Source: Aphanomyces cochlioides (lineage: Eukaryota; Oomycota; Saprolegniomycetes; Saprolegniales; Verrucalvaceae). From it: DNA of 64,000 nucleotides. The notes under the pieces were generated by a model. The model had not been told where the DNA came from. It worked only from the letters and a program-made list of their open reading frames with translations, and did no database searches. The stretch is from positions 2,542,001-2,606,000 of the forward strand of contig JAHQRK010000007.1 of assembly GCA_019828595.1 (NCBI GenBank). Direction: 5' to 3'. The translations under genes and the position numbers were made by a program. This document shows, in pieces, positions 42,284 through 51,486 of the stretch; position 1 is the first letter of the stretch, and each line of letters starts with the position of its first letter.

Positions 42284-43666
42284 TCATGAGCGCACTTTGG
42301 AATGAAGTGTTGAGTTACCAGACCAATAATAAAAGGCTGCAAGGACGGCCAAGAACAACCAATACCACCACACAGCTTTGAGGAGCACGAGACTGATAAT
42401 GATTCCAAGGACAGCTGCAAATTTAACTTTGACTTGGGCCATTTCGTCCAAACTGCGGTACAAATCCATGCCAACGTTTGGAGCTTGACTCAAGACAAGG
42501 TAGACCGAGCCAAATATTAGACCCAGAAGCGCAAGAAGAAAAAGTCCCTTGGTATTTCGAATAAGGAGCTGTACGTCGTCGCTGCTGTTAACAAATTCCT
42601 TCCACCAATGCTGTATTTCCTTCGCATTGGCAGCCACTTGAGCCATCACAGAGCTTCCAAATTCGCTAACTCCATCATAACCATTCTGGGCAGCAGCAAA
42701 TGATTGAGCGACAAAATCTTCGAGCCAAGATGACGACAGAGATGCATCATGCCACTGATCCAGCCATTGCTGGAATTCTTCCCAAGCGTCAAGGATCATA
42801 ATCGAGATCTCTGGTTTGTTTTCCAGGTTCTGAGGTAATGTTGATGGAGCCGAAGTGGTGGATTCTCTTTCACTCTGCGATTGAATGGGTTTATCGTAGT
42901 CAATTGACTCAGAGACGTCAGTGGTGGACTTGACGATTTGTTCAAAAACCTCTTGGGCAGCAGTGACTTCATCGCCTTCAATGGATGCAGCTACACTGAA
43001 GGCGAGCTCCACGGTCTTTTGCGACGTCTCGTCGTTGGTGATACTATCGTCAGCTTCGTCATGTGATATAGAGGCATCAATGGCAAACGCATCTATTGAA
43101 ACCAGTCCTTCTGGAACACTTTCACTCTCGGGAATATCACCATTGCTCTCTTGAGCAGTAGCTTCGACAGTGGTCGAAATGTCCGCGTTGCCAATAACTC
43201 CAGATGTGTGGAGGTCGGTCAGCCAAGCCTCGAAGTCGTCCAGCTCGTAAAACAACGAATCGTCGAAGGGCGAAGACGGTTCAATCGTCTCGACATGGTC
43301 GGTAAATTCAATTGCTCGGGGCAATGTCTGACTGCCAGGTGATTCTTCTTCGGCCTCACTGTCCAAAGGCTCTTGGTCGTTGTGTCGGGTCCATTGTGGC
43401 ACGTAGATGCTGTCATCAGGTGAGGATGCCACGCTGGCCTCCTGGTTTAGCAAACTCCGAGCTGTTTGTGGAGCATGGATGACGTTGATGCTCTTGATAG
43501 TAGCTTTCGGCAATGGGTCAGAACGAGCTTCACATGCTTCAGCTTCATCAGCAAGCTCCATACAGTGAATACGCGCAAATTGCATCCCAAGCAGCGCGAC
43601 GACTTTCCATGCCATCATGACCATTGTCAACCGTGATTTTGTCGGTGCAACGTTGCCAAAATGCAT
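42284..43666 (-). CDS. Acidic membrane protein with three C-terminal TM segments
   Basis: A single-exon 460-residue protein. An N-terminal hydrophobic stretch (LTMVMMAWKVVALLGMQFA, residues 13-31) may be a signal peptide or anchor. About 300 acidic, Ser/Thr-rich residues follow, then a Trp-rich part (WEEFQQWLDQWHD) and membrane segments FLLALLGLIFGSVYLVL, FAAVLGIIISLVLLKAV and WYWLFLAVLAAFYYW near the end. I do not recognise the family. It has no close neighbour on the same strand. Confidence 0.65.
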   Translation of the reverse strand: MHFGNVAPTKSRLTMVMMAWKVVALLGMQFARIHCMELADEAEACEARSDPLPKATIKSINVIHAPQTARSLLNQEASVASSPDDSIYVPQWTRHNDQEPLDSEAEEESPGSQTLPRAIEFTDHVETIEPSSPFDDSLFYELDDFEAWLTDLHTSGVIGNADISTTVEATAQESNGDIPESESVPEGLVSIDAFAIDASISHDEADDSITNDETSQKTVELAFSVAASIEGDEVTAAQEVFEQIVKSTTDVSESIDYDKPIQSQSERESTTSAPSTLPQNLENKPEISIMILDAWEEFQQWLDQWHDASLSSSWLEDFVAQSFAAAQNGYDGVSEFGSSVMAQVAANAKEIQHWWKEFVNSSDDVQLLIRNTKGLFLLALLGLIFGSVYLVLSQAPNVGMDLYRSLDEMAQVKVKFAAVLGIIISLVLLKAVWWYWLFLAVLAAFYYWSGNSTLHSKVRS

Positions 43667-44275
43667 TAGAAAATCACCGATTATTCAAATTTTGGTCAAT
43701 ATTTATTGAAAATATCTGAAAAAACATTGAAAATATGCAGAAATTACTGGATACTGGACCCGCAAGATACAAGATCCGCGACCACTTCCCGTGCAAAACG
43801 ATGAAGCAAGCTAAAGAGAGCGTAGTGGACTCATAGCCTTGTATCCTGCTCTTGTTGTTTGGAATACTCGTTGTTTGAATTCAAATATTTCTCCGAATAT
43901 ATATGGAATAAATTCTGAAAAAGCTTGAAAAAATTCACATATGTCACGGTGGTACACACATTAACGTATGGGATCATCTTGTTTGGAAATAGCCAACCCA
44001 ATCAAGCCGCGTTTGTCGAGCTCTTTATGGAAAGAGATTGAACGCGTTGTTATTTGTATGGCCGACGAAATTTGTCGAAACGCACAGAGCTGTCACCTGT
44101 GTGAGAGCAGCCTCAACCAATCCACAAAAATCAATTTAAGGACGAATTGCACCTTTTTTAATTCTTTTTCAATTTTGAGGTTTCTTTTAATTTTCTTTTT
44201 TGTCTTTTAATGTTATAGGAGGAAATGTATGGGAGATTTAGTCCAATTCCAACTTTGGCCACGTTGCAAGTCTCC
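43667..44275. other. Intergenic, divergent promoters of two membrane-pathway genes
   Basis: No coding sequence is supported. A pyrimidine-rich T tract at 44150-44215 precedes the ERGIC-like gene. Confidence 0.4.
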
Positions 44276-45361
44276 ATGTTTTCTCGTCTGCGGCAGTACG
44301 ATGTCTACACAAAGGGCGTGGAAGGGATCCAAGAAAAGACCGCCGTTGGTGCTGTGATCACAGTTCTTAGTGTGGCGGTGGCCCTGCTACTCTTCTTGTC
44401 CGAGCTCAACATGTACACGACGACCGAAGTGGTGAATCGCATGTATGTCGACACAATGCCGGTACGTCTACTGCTGATACCAGGCTTGAAATCTCATGTC
44501 CGATGCGAATAGCAAGATACAATCATGCATATCGAAGTGGATATTTCGTTTCTCCATGAAAAGTGCTCGGGTAGGCTGTCGAGTTGGTGTGACTCGTGCT
44601 GAACATCTCGTAGATGTGTCGATGGATGCAAGCGATTCCAAAGGCAACAAAGATCTCCTGTCTGATAGCAATATCGCATCGGTACCAATTGGTGCGGATG
44701 GCGAGGGTTGTCGCTTCACGGGATCTGTCGACGTGCATAAGATTGCTGGCTCTGTCAGCTTTGCCCATGAAGGATCGCTCAACATGTTCAGCTTTATGGA
44801 CTTTCTCCAGTTCAATTCATCGCATATTGTGCACCGCTTGACGTTTGGTCCTGAGATTCCCAACATGGTCAATCCATTGGAAAATGTCCACAAGACGGTC
44901 GAAAAGAATGGTACGATCATCGCCAAATGGTCTCAGGAATCCAATTACCATGTAGTCGCGCTGTACAAGTACAGTTTATCCATTGTCCCGACGCAGTATA
45001 CACCTCTCTATGGATCTCCTATCCAGACATACCAATACTCGGTGACTGAATACACATCTGAGGTACTGCTCGCAAGTTGAATCGTGCGTTTCTTGACGCA
45101 CGTTGTAGCCACATAATGGTGGCACTTTGTCGTTTCCTGGTGTCTCGTTCATGTATGAGTTTTCACCCATCAAGGTTGAATACATTGAAACCAAACCATC
45201 GTTTTTGCAATTTATCACGAGCACTTGTGCGATTCTTGGTACGTGGTTGACTCGAAAACCTTTTGCACTCGTGGCATTCTGCTCCTATAGGTGGTGTGTT
45301 TGCCGTCGCGAGAATACTCGACAGCATCATCTACAGCGTGTCGTCGCGAAAACTCGACTAG
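44276..45361 (+). CDS. ERGIC/Erv41-Erv46-family cargo receptor
   Basis: Exons 44276-44461, 44513-44570, 44614-44910, 44956-45062, 45109-45238 and 45291-45361 (introns 43-52 nt) give 282 residues. The N-terminal YDVYTKGVEGIQEKTAVG and membrane segment AVITVLSVAVALLLFL, the lumenal FHF-like block GCRFTGSVDVHKIAG, SLNMFSFMDFLQFNSSHIVH, the SIVPTQYTPLYG strand and the C-terminal FLQFITSTCAILGGVFAVA anchor are diagnostic. These proteins cycle between ER and Golgi in COPI/COPII vesicles. It is shorter than animal ERGIC2/3 (about 380), mostly in the lumenal domain. Both terminal membrane segments are kept. Confidence 0.88.
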
Positions 45362-46683
45362 ACGTCTATTTTGATAAAGAGTCCCTTTGGTTCGCCCAAG
45401 TCTACCAATCTGGTTTATCTCTTGTGTCAACACCAACCCACATGCTGAACGCTCCCCATGCCACTATTTGGCTACGGAACCTACCGTTGACAGAAGGGGA
45501 AATAAGGAAAAGGGATGCACTGCGCCCCCTATTTCCGCCGAGAGTTGCAGTCGTGTACAAGTACCTCTTCATGAGAGCAATTCGCCACTTTGAAAACAAC
45601 ATGGCGAGTTTATAGATAGAAGAATATCGACCATCCAACGATGATTCCATCACGGATGCAATAGTGTCTTTTCCATCACAAGATCGCAATAGCTCATATA
45701 ACGCATTACAGTGTATCGCATAATTTTAAAAATTCGCTGTCTGGATGCACATATTCTAAAAATGATTGGTCAAAAATATTGTCGATTTAGTACAAATTTC
45801 CACTCCAGTCGAATCGCGCCGCCAATCGATCACGCATCTGATTGGACAAAAATATAATATAAAATTGATTTGATTGGTCAATTATAAACAACAATGTCGA
45901 GACACCCTCGATCATGCTCCTTTGTTCACGCTCGTCCACTCATGCAGACAGACGAGATGATTCAAATAATTCTTAAGGAAGCTGCGAGGAGCGTGTGACA
46001 CAAGATACGGCTGTTTCGACTGAGCAAAATGCTCACTAACTTTTCAGTATGTACGATTTCACAAATCGTGGATGAAATAGTTGGTTAAAAGCGACAACGC
46101 ATTGGATTTTGCTCGTCACAACGATGGATAATGCTTAAAATTGATGATAAGTAAAAGTAGAGCTTGGATGGCCCCGCTTTAAAGAAGCTTATCGCCATAT
46201 TTTCCCTCTGGCGCAGTTTAAGGCGTCATTGTGCTGAACTTGAGAAATCACGCAAAAATAGAAATTTACAGCAAAAGCACAATAAATATTTGATAACTTT
46301 GATTGGCTTAAAGTATGTCCTAGTAAATATTGATTGGTTAATAATGTGGCCTTAGATTTTACCGCTTACTGTAAAGATCAATGAATTAATAGTAAATAAA
46401 ACTTTTTAGCTCAGCTGTTTTTCATCATCTCTGCTATTTGACTGAGCCCAACTCTCTTATAACGATAACGCAAAGCGCGTCGCTATTTACGCAACAAGAT
46501 CCCTCATTATGTTGTTGTCAATGAAATCTGTACGCCAGTGCGTTTAAAAATATGATTTTGATTGGTTATAATTAATCATAACGTATTTTTTGATTGGTGG
46601 AAATGATTTCTTTGAACGAATCGGATTGGTTCTGCGAGTTGACTCCGTGGGTTCGGGCCACTTGAGCAAGTCAACCCGCCGCC
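45362..46683. promoter_or_regulatory. AT-rich intergenic with CCAAT clusters
   Basis: TGATTGGTCAAAA near 45760, TGATTGGACAAA near 45838, TTTGATTGGTCAA near 45868, TTTGATTGGCTT near 46299, TTGATTGGTTA near 46330, TTGATTGGTTAT near 46559 and TTGATTGGTGG near 46590. The last two are 95-125 bases upstream of the BED/hAT gene. No gene is supported. Confidence 0.45.
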
Positions 46684-49233
46684 ATGACGGAGCAAGTGTC
46701 GAATTTGAAAGCTGCGATCTTTGCCAACTTGAATGGGCTCGACGGACAGATGGTGCAGTTCCAGGTCAAGGCGAATCCCGCGCTGAAAAAGTCCGAATGC
46801 TGGCAGAAGTTTGGTCACGTCCATTCCTTGAATGGAGATCTCGTCGTCGTCGATGGCACGTCGTTTGTCGCTTGCTACGTATGCCACACCGTGTACACGT
46901 TCAAGAGCAAGAATGGCACATCGACCATTATGGGACACAAATGTCCGCACGAGAAGACCGAAGAGAAGAAGGAAATCAAGCGGAAAGCGAAAAATCCAGA
47001 CTTGGATGCCCTTAAGCGTGAAATCACCAAAGCATTGCTCGAAGACGATGTTGTCAAGGGATACACACTGCTCTCGAATCCCGCCGCGACGAAATCCGAC
47101 TGCTGGAAACGATTTGGACATGTTTATCACCATGGCACACTTCTCGAAGCGTTTGATTCAGGATACGTGGCGTGTTATGGTTGCAAAGTCGTTTATCAGT
47201 ACAAAGTCCGCAATGGCACGTCGACCATGACGACACATGTGTGCTCTGCAGCTCGCGAGGATATTGAAATAGAAGCCCGCAAAGGACAAAAGCGCATGTT
47301 AACTCCCTCGACGGATTTGACCTCCTCAGCGAAACGTTTTGCATATCGCGACAACCATGACGGCACAGAAGATGCAAGCGGCGTCACTGGAATCGTCGTC
47401 GCAACACCGAAGAAAGCACTCGATGCGCTCAAACAATCAATCACAGCCAGTCTTTTGAGTGACAATTCTCTCTACGAGCTTCGTCCGAATGCTAGCGAAA
47501 GCAAAGCAGAATGTTGGCAACGCTTCGGCTTTGTCTACCGACACAACGCGCTCGTCGTGGACCACGGCACACATTTCGTCGCATGCTACGATTGTAAAGC
47601 TGTATACCAGTTCAAGAGCAAGAATGGCACGTCGTCGCTGCTCAGCCACGCTTGTGCGATGCGCAAGGCGAACGAAAAGACCAAGCAGCTCTTGATTGAT
47701 CAACTGGTCGAGTTATGCACCCAAGACCTGCTTCCTCTTGAGATTGTGACGAGTTCAGCATTTCGAGCACTCTGGACTACGCTTCGAAGCGCAGCAAACG
47801 GTGGTTCGTCGTCCAGTTCGTCTGCATCTTCCGCGCCGCCTCTTGATAAATGGATGCTACCACCGGACTCAGCGACTCTATATACGCACATGCAAACGCA
47901 GTATTTGGCCACGCGTCTGGTGCTTCATCAGCGCCTATTGCAACTCGCTCAAGACGGCATCGTGCTTGGTTTGACGCATGCCATTTGGCCCCAATCGTCA
48001 TCTTCCTCCAGTATAATGTCCGTGATGGTTCATTTCATTGACGGGGAATTCAGTCTTCATGATCGCGTCTTGGACGTGCACGTCGTGCCAACTTCGACGT
48101 CGAATACCATGCCACCGCTTGCACAAATTCATGCCTCGTTGGAAGAAATTGGTCAACCTGTCGTGACGATTTGCGCTGCAACAACCCCTACACAAGAGTC
48201 GCTGGCGCTTTACCCTTTTGAAACATTTCCATCGATGAACCTGGATGCCGTGCTCCGTTCGATCGTCACGACTTGCCACGATCCGCTCGTCGTTGCCGTG
48301 CTCCAATTGATAGCAACGGGTGGCGGTTGTGTCGATGGATGGCCGCTTGCATCGACGGCAGTGACGTGGACAGCACTCCTGCGGGCATTGCAGTTTCTCC
48401 ACACGCATTGGCTTATGCGATGTGACTTGTGGGAAGATATATTCAAGCAAGACATGCTCTCAATGACTCAGCATCATCTCGAAGCCCTCTTGTCCTTTTG
48501 TACGCTCTTCGTATCGGCTGTTCAAGCATTTGAAAAGCAGCATGTGCCAACGCTTCATACAGTTTGTTATTGGCGCCATGCATTGACGCACCACTGCAGT
48601 CTCAGTAGTGACGAAGACGATGAGCTTCGAGATACCAAAATGGCAGCGTTGGCCCCGCTACAATCATGGACTTTGAGCTGCAAACAAATCATTGCAGCAT
48701 TGCTCGATCCTGGTCAGCGAAAACGTGTGGGCAAATTTGGAGTCGACAGCAAAGCTGTTTCCGAAGCCAAGGGCGCTTTGCGAGACATAATGGTCGAAAT
48801 GCTTCCACATGCAACCAAGGCGCTAGAATCGACAGTACAAGATCGAAAGGCCAAACGATTGTCCCCGACCACAACAGCAACGTCCATCTTATCCATGTAT
48901 GGCGGTGACTCGGAAGATGACGAGCAATTGGATGCAACGAGGACTCTTGACGTGGATGACGAGTTGACAAAGTATTTTGAGAGAGACTCTCCTCTCTTGG
49001 AAGATGCAACACACGATGGAAATTTGCTTCTGTGGTGGAAATGGCAAGCCAAACGATGGCCGCTCCTCTCTCGCGCCGCTCGATGCATTCTCAGTCTTCC
49101 CGCAGCATCCAAGATCCCCGACGTTGTCCACAGTCGCCAAGGCACTCTTCCTCCGGCGAACGTGCGCGAAATCCTCTTTCTTCATTCAAATCGCGACTTG
49201 AGACCGACGGCAGCCGACTCCTTCATTTTATAG
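46684..49233 (+). CDS. hAT-transposase-derived protein with three BED-like fingers
   Basis: A single 849-residue ORF. Three related N-terminal fingers are centred near residues 64-87, 164-187 and 285-320; each has ECW.RFGHV, ACY.C..VY.FK..NGTS and an H.C end. The middle is a degenerate hAT RNase H-like region (VMVHFIDGEFSLHDRVLDV), and the end keeps hAT architecture (WWKWQAKRWPLLSRAARCIL, LFLHSNRDL). The catalytic Asp positions are not preserved (GLTHAIWP in place of TSDIWT) and the usual SERVFS motif is KIPDVVHS. No TIRs were found nearby. The intact long frame, lost catalysis and finger triplication suggest a domesticated DNA-binding host protein. Confidence 0.7.
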   Translation: MTEQVSNLKAAIFANLNGLDGQMVQFQVKANPALKKSECWQKFGHVHSLNGDLVVVDGTSFVACYVCHTVYTFKSKNGTSTIMGHKCPHEKTEEKKEIKRKAKNPDLDALKREITKALLEDDVVKGYTLLSNPAATKSDCWKRFGHVYHHGTLLEAFDSGYVACYGCKVVYQYKVRNGTSTMTTHVCSAAREDIEIEARKGQKRMLTPSTDLTSSAKRFAYRDNHDGTEDASGVTGIVVATPKKALDALKQSITASLLSDNSLYELRPNASESKAECWQRFGFVYRHNALVVDHGTHFVACYDCKAVYQFKSKNGTSSLLSHACAMRKANEKTKQLLIDQLVELCTQDLLPLEIVTSSAFRALWTTLRSAANGGSSSSSSASSAPPLDKWMLPPDSATLYTHMQTQYLATRLVLHQRLLQLAQDGIVLGLTHAIWPQSSSSSSIMSVMVHFIDGEFSLHDRVLDVHVVPTSTSNTMPPLAQIHASLEEIGQPVVTICAATTPTQESLALYPFETFPSMNLDAVLRSIVTTCHDPLVVAVLQLIATGGGCVDGWPLASTAVTWTALLRALQFLHTHWLMRCDLWEDIFKQDMLSMTQHHLEALLSFCTLFVSAVQAFEKQHVPTLHTVCYWRHALTHHCSLSSDEDDELRDTKMAALAPLQSWTLSCKQIIAALLDPGQRKRVGKFGVDSKAVSEAKGALRDIMVEMLPHATKALESTVQDRKAKRLSPTTTATSILSMYGGDSEDDEQLDATRTLDVDDELTKYFERDSPLLEDATHDGNLLLWWKWQAKRWPLLSRAARCILSLPAASKIPDVVHSRQGTLPPANVREILFLHSNRDLRPTAADSFIL

Positions 49234-49749
49234 ACTTGGCGCCAAACAGTTTTGATCAAATCTAAATTTAGGTTTTTATTATTAAACCAGGTGTTTATAC
49301 ATAGCCAGGTTTTAAATACAATGAAGGTTTTTATACACTGAGCAAACACCTATTCGATTCAATGAGATCTTGAAGCTGCACCTGCACGCATGCTCAATAA
49401 ATAGATAAAGAGATATGCTTCCCAAAGGTGTCATATCAACCTGAGGGTCCATGTTGGAGCTGTAGGTCTAAAACCGCCTTTATGATCAAAACCCCGGTAT
49501 TTGGTTCATATTTTACACATCCGACGGCTGTTTGACTTTAAACATCGGGTATAAGAGCCTTAAATACCCGGACTACAGATCATATACCGGGGGTAATGGG
49601 TAAAAATCGGGTTTTTGCAACTAAAAACCGGGTGTTTGCCCTTGCTACCCGTCATGTCCACGAGAACGAGAGGAATGTTGGTGGATCTACACTCTGTCCT
49701 CCCCTTCCAACAGTGGCCATTTTGAAAATTCAGCCAAGAAAGCACACTC
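49234..49749. promoter_or_regulatory. IST1 upstream region with repeated CCGGGT words
   Basis: ACCCCGGTAT (49491), ATCGGGTATA (49544), TACCCGGACT (49565), TACCGGGGG (49585), ATCGGGTTTTTG (49606), ACCGGGTGTTTG (49627) and TACCCGTC (49646) fill the 250 bases before the IST1 ATG. The distal part (49270-49340) has CAGGTGTTTAT and CAGGTTTTAAAT words. Confidence 0.45.
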
Positions 49750-50825
49750 ATGTTCGGGTTCAACGTGAACAAGCTCAAGCCAAACCTAAAGATGGCCGTG
49801 AGTCGCATCGGTATTGTTAAGAATAAGAAGGCCGTGGCTTCGAAAGCTCAACGGACCGAAGTCGCCAAGCTTTTGGCGGCAGGAAAGGAAGAGAAAGCTC
49901 GCATTCGTGTAGAGATCGACTTCTGGCAAGTCAAACTCAGCGACTGTGTCGTAGGTGGAAGGTTTGATCCGAGAAGATTTTGTCGTCGAAGCGTATGAGA
50001 TATTGGAGCTGTTGTGCGAGTTGATCGCGGAACGATCGGCCTTAATCAAGTCGGAGCGTGAATGTCCCTATGACATGCGTGAAGCAGTATGTACTTTGAT
50101 TTGGGCAGCATCGCGAACAGAAATCCCGGAGTTGAATGAGGTATGATATTTGACCACTGCTTGTGGAAGGCTTGTATTCATTGGTAGGTGAAAAATCAAT
50201 TGACAAAGAAGTACGGGCAAGATTTCACTGCAGCAGCGATGCGCAACGTCGATGGCTGCGTAAATGAACGTGTGATCCACAAGCTGAGTGTTCAAGTATG
50301 TCTAAATGACGGGTACAATCGTCTCAGCGTTGATGACTAGCCACCAAATGCATACCTTGTCATCAACTACTTGAAGGAGATTGCAAAGCAACACAACGTT
50401 GACTGGGTTCCCGATGAGTCTCAAATTGTCGATCCGTTGGCACCCATGGCGGCACCAACTGGAACTTCGGTCGGCCAGGCGGCAGTCTCAGGGCCTGATT
50501 TCGCTGCCATCTATGCTGAGGTGCATTGAGGCATTATACGACCAGCTCATCTATCTTGGAGTAGGCTCCTCCTCCAGGAAAAGTTCCTTCTGCGTTCCCT
50601 AATGTACCCCACGCAACTCCAGCAACCTATCCTGCGCCTGCTCCATCCGTTGCTATGCCTGCACAGCCGCCTTCTGGTATGTTGCTCAAGTTGGATCACT
50701 TTTCTAAATGAATCGATGCAGCTCCAGCCAAGACAATCGAAGTTACTCCACCAGCAGAATCGTCTGACGTGCCCGACTTCGACGAGCTGGCATCGCGTTT
50801 TGAACGATTACGGCGAAAGAATTAA
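49750..50825 (+). CDS. IST1: IST1 homologue, ESCRT-III-associated protein
   Basis: Exons 49750-49908, 49955-50140, 50188-50295, 50341-50520, 50565-50676 and 50722-50825 (introns 44-47 nt) give 282 residues. The IST1 domain is clear: MFGFNVNKLKPNLKMAVSRI, KEEKARIRVEGLIREDF, VEAYEILELLCELIAER, then LTKKYGQDFTAAA and INYLKEIAKQHNVDW. The C-terminus is Pro-rich and ends with a DVPDFDELASRFERLRRK helix, the MIM-type motif that binds Vps4 MIT domains. IST1 tunes ESCRT-III/Vps4 in endosomal sorting and cytokinesis. Its stop is 17 bases from that of the convergent gene. Confidence 0.92.
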
Positions 50826-50842
50826 CATGTACATGTTTATGA

Positions 50843-51401
50843 CTATGGTGCGTTCTTGGGTTGCTTGAGTTGGCGATGTTGGGGCAAGTGAGGTTGGGAT
50901 TTGCCCATGGAGATATGCTTGTTTCGGGGTTTCTTCTCATGCAAAACGGCTTCATTCGCAACAACATCCCCTTGACTAGTCGATCGCTCGTCATAAAGCT
51001 CTTTGTTACTCTTGTGGTTGGATCTCTCTGCGAACAAATGATCATTTTCACAGCTCGTTTGTAAGTAAGTACTGTGTTCTAGGAATTTGATCGTGTCGCG
51101 GTACTTCTTGGCCACTTCTAGGTCGTGAATCATGTTATTTGCTGCTTGCATTTCATGCAACTTTGTTTGATCTTCAGGCGATAGCATGGCTCCACTACAA
51201 ATCCGACCGCCTTCATCAGCACAAGATCTCAGGGGCAAACGCTTACGACTCGTTGGGGCCAACTTCATGAATCATGTAGAATCCTTCGTCTCCAGGCTGT
51301 TCACCGGTTGGCACCGTGTAGTGGAACCGATGGTCGGATTCGTTCCATCGCACGCGGGGGATCTCTTCTTCGTTCATGGCAAATTCGAAAATGAAATGCA
51401 T
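50843..51401 (-). CDS. Small basic/coiled protein, 153 residues, unknown
   Basis: Exons 51401-51247, 51194-51073 and 51027-50843 (introns 52 and 45 nt), phases consistent. The N-terminus MHFIFEFAMNEEEIPRVRWN is followed by YTVPTGEQPGDEGFYMIHEVG, a helix (NNMIHDLEVAKKYRDTIKF) and a Lys/Arg/His-rich tail. No family is recognised. It is the last gene of a co-directional run (NEMP, CFAP157, LRR, this one) and ends 17 bases from IST1. Confidence 0.6.
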
Positions 51402-51486
51402 TTCCTTGTTGCAGTTCAACTTAGATAGCAAATTCTGATTGGCTAGCAGAATAAAAGTATACCATTTGATTGGTTCAAGAAATAAA

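Noticed and set aside
45402..45689. 95-codon minus-strand frame after the ERGIC-like gene
   Set aside because: No recognisable domain and no start context; cannot be supported.
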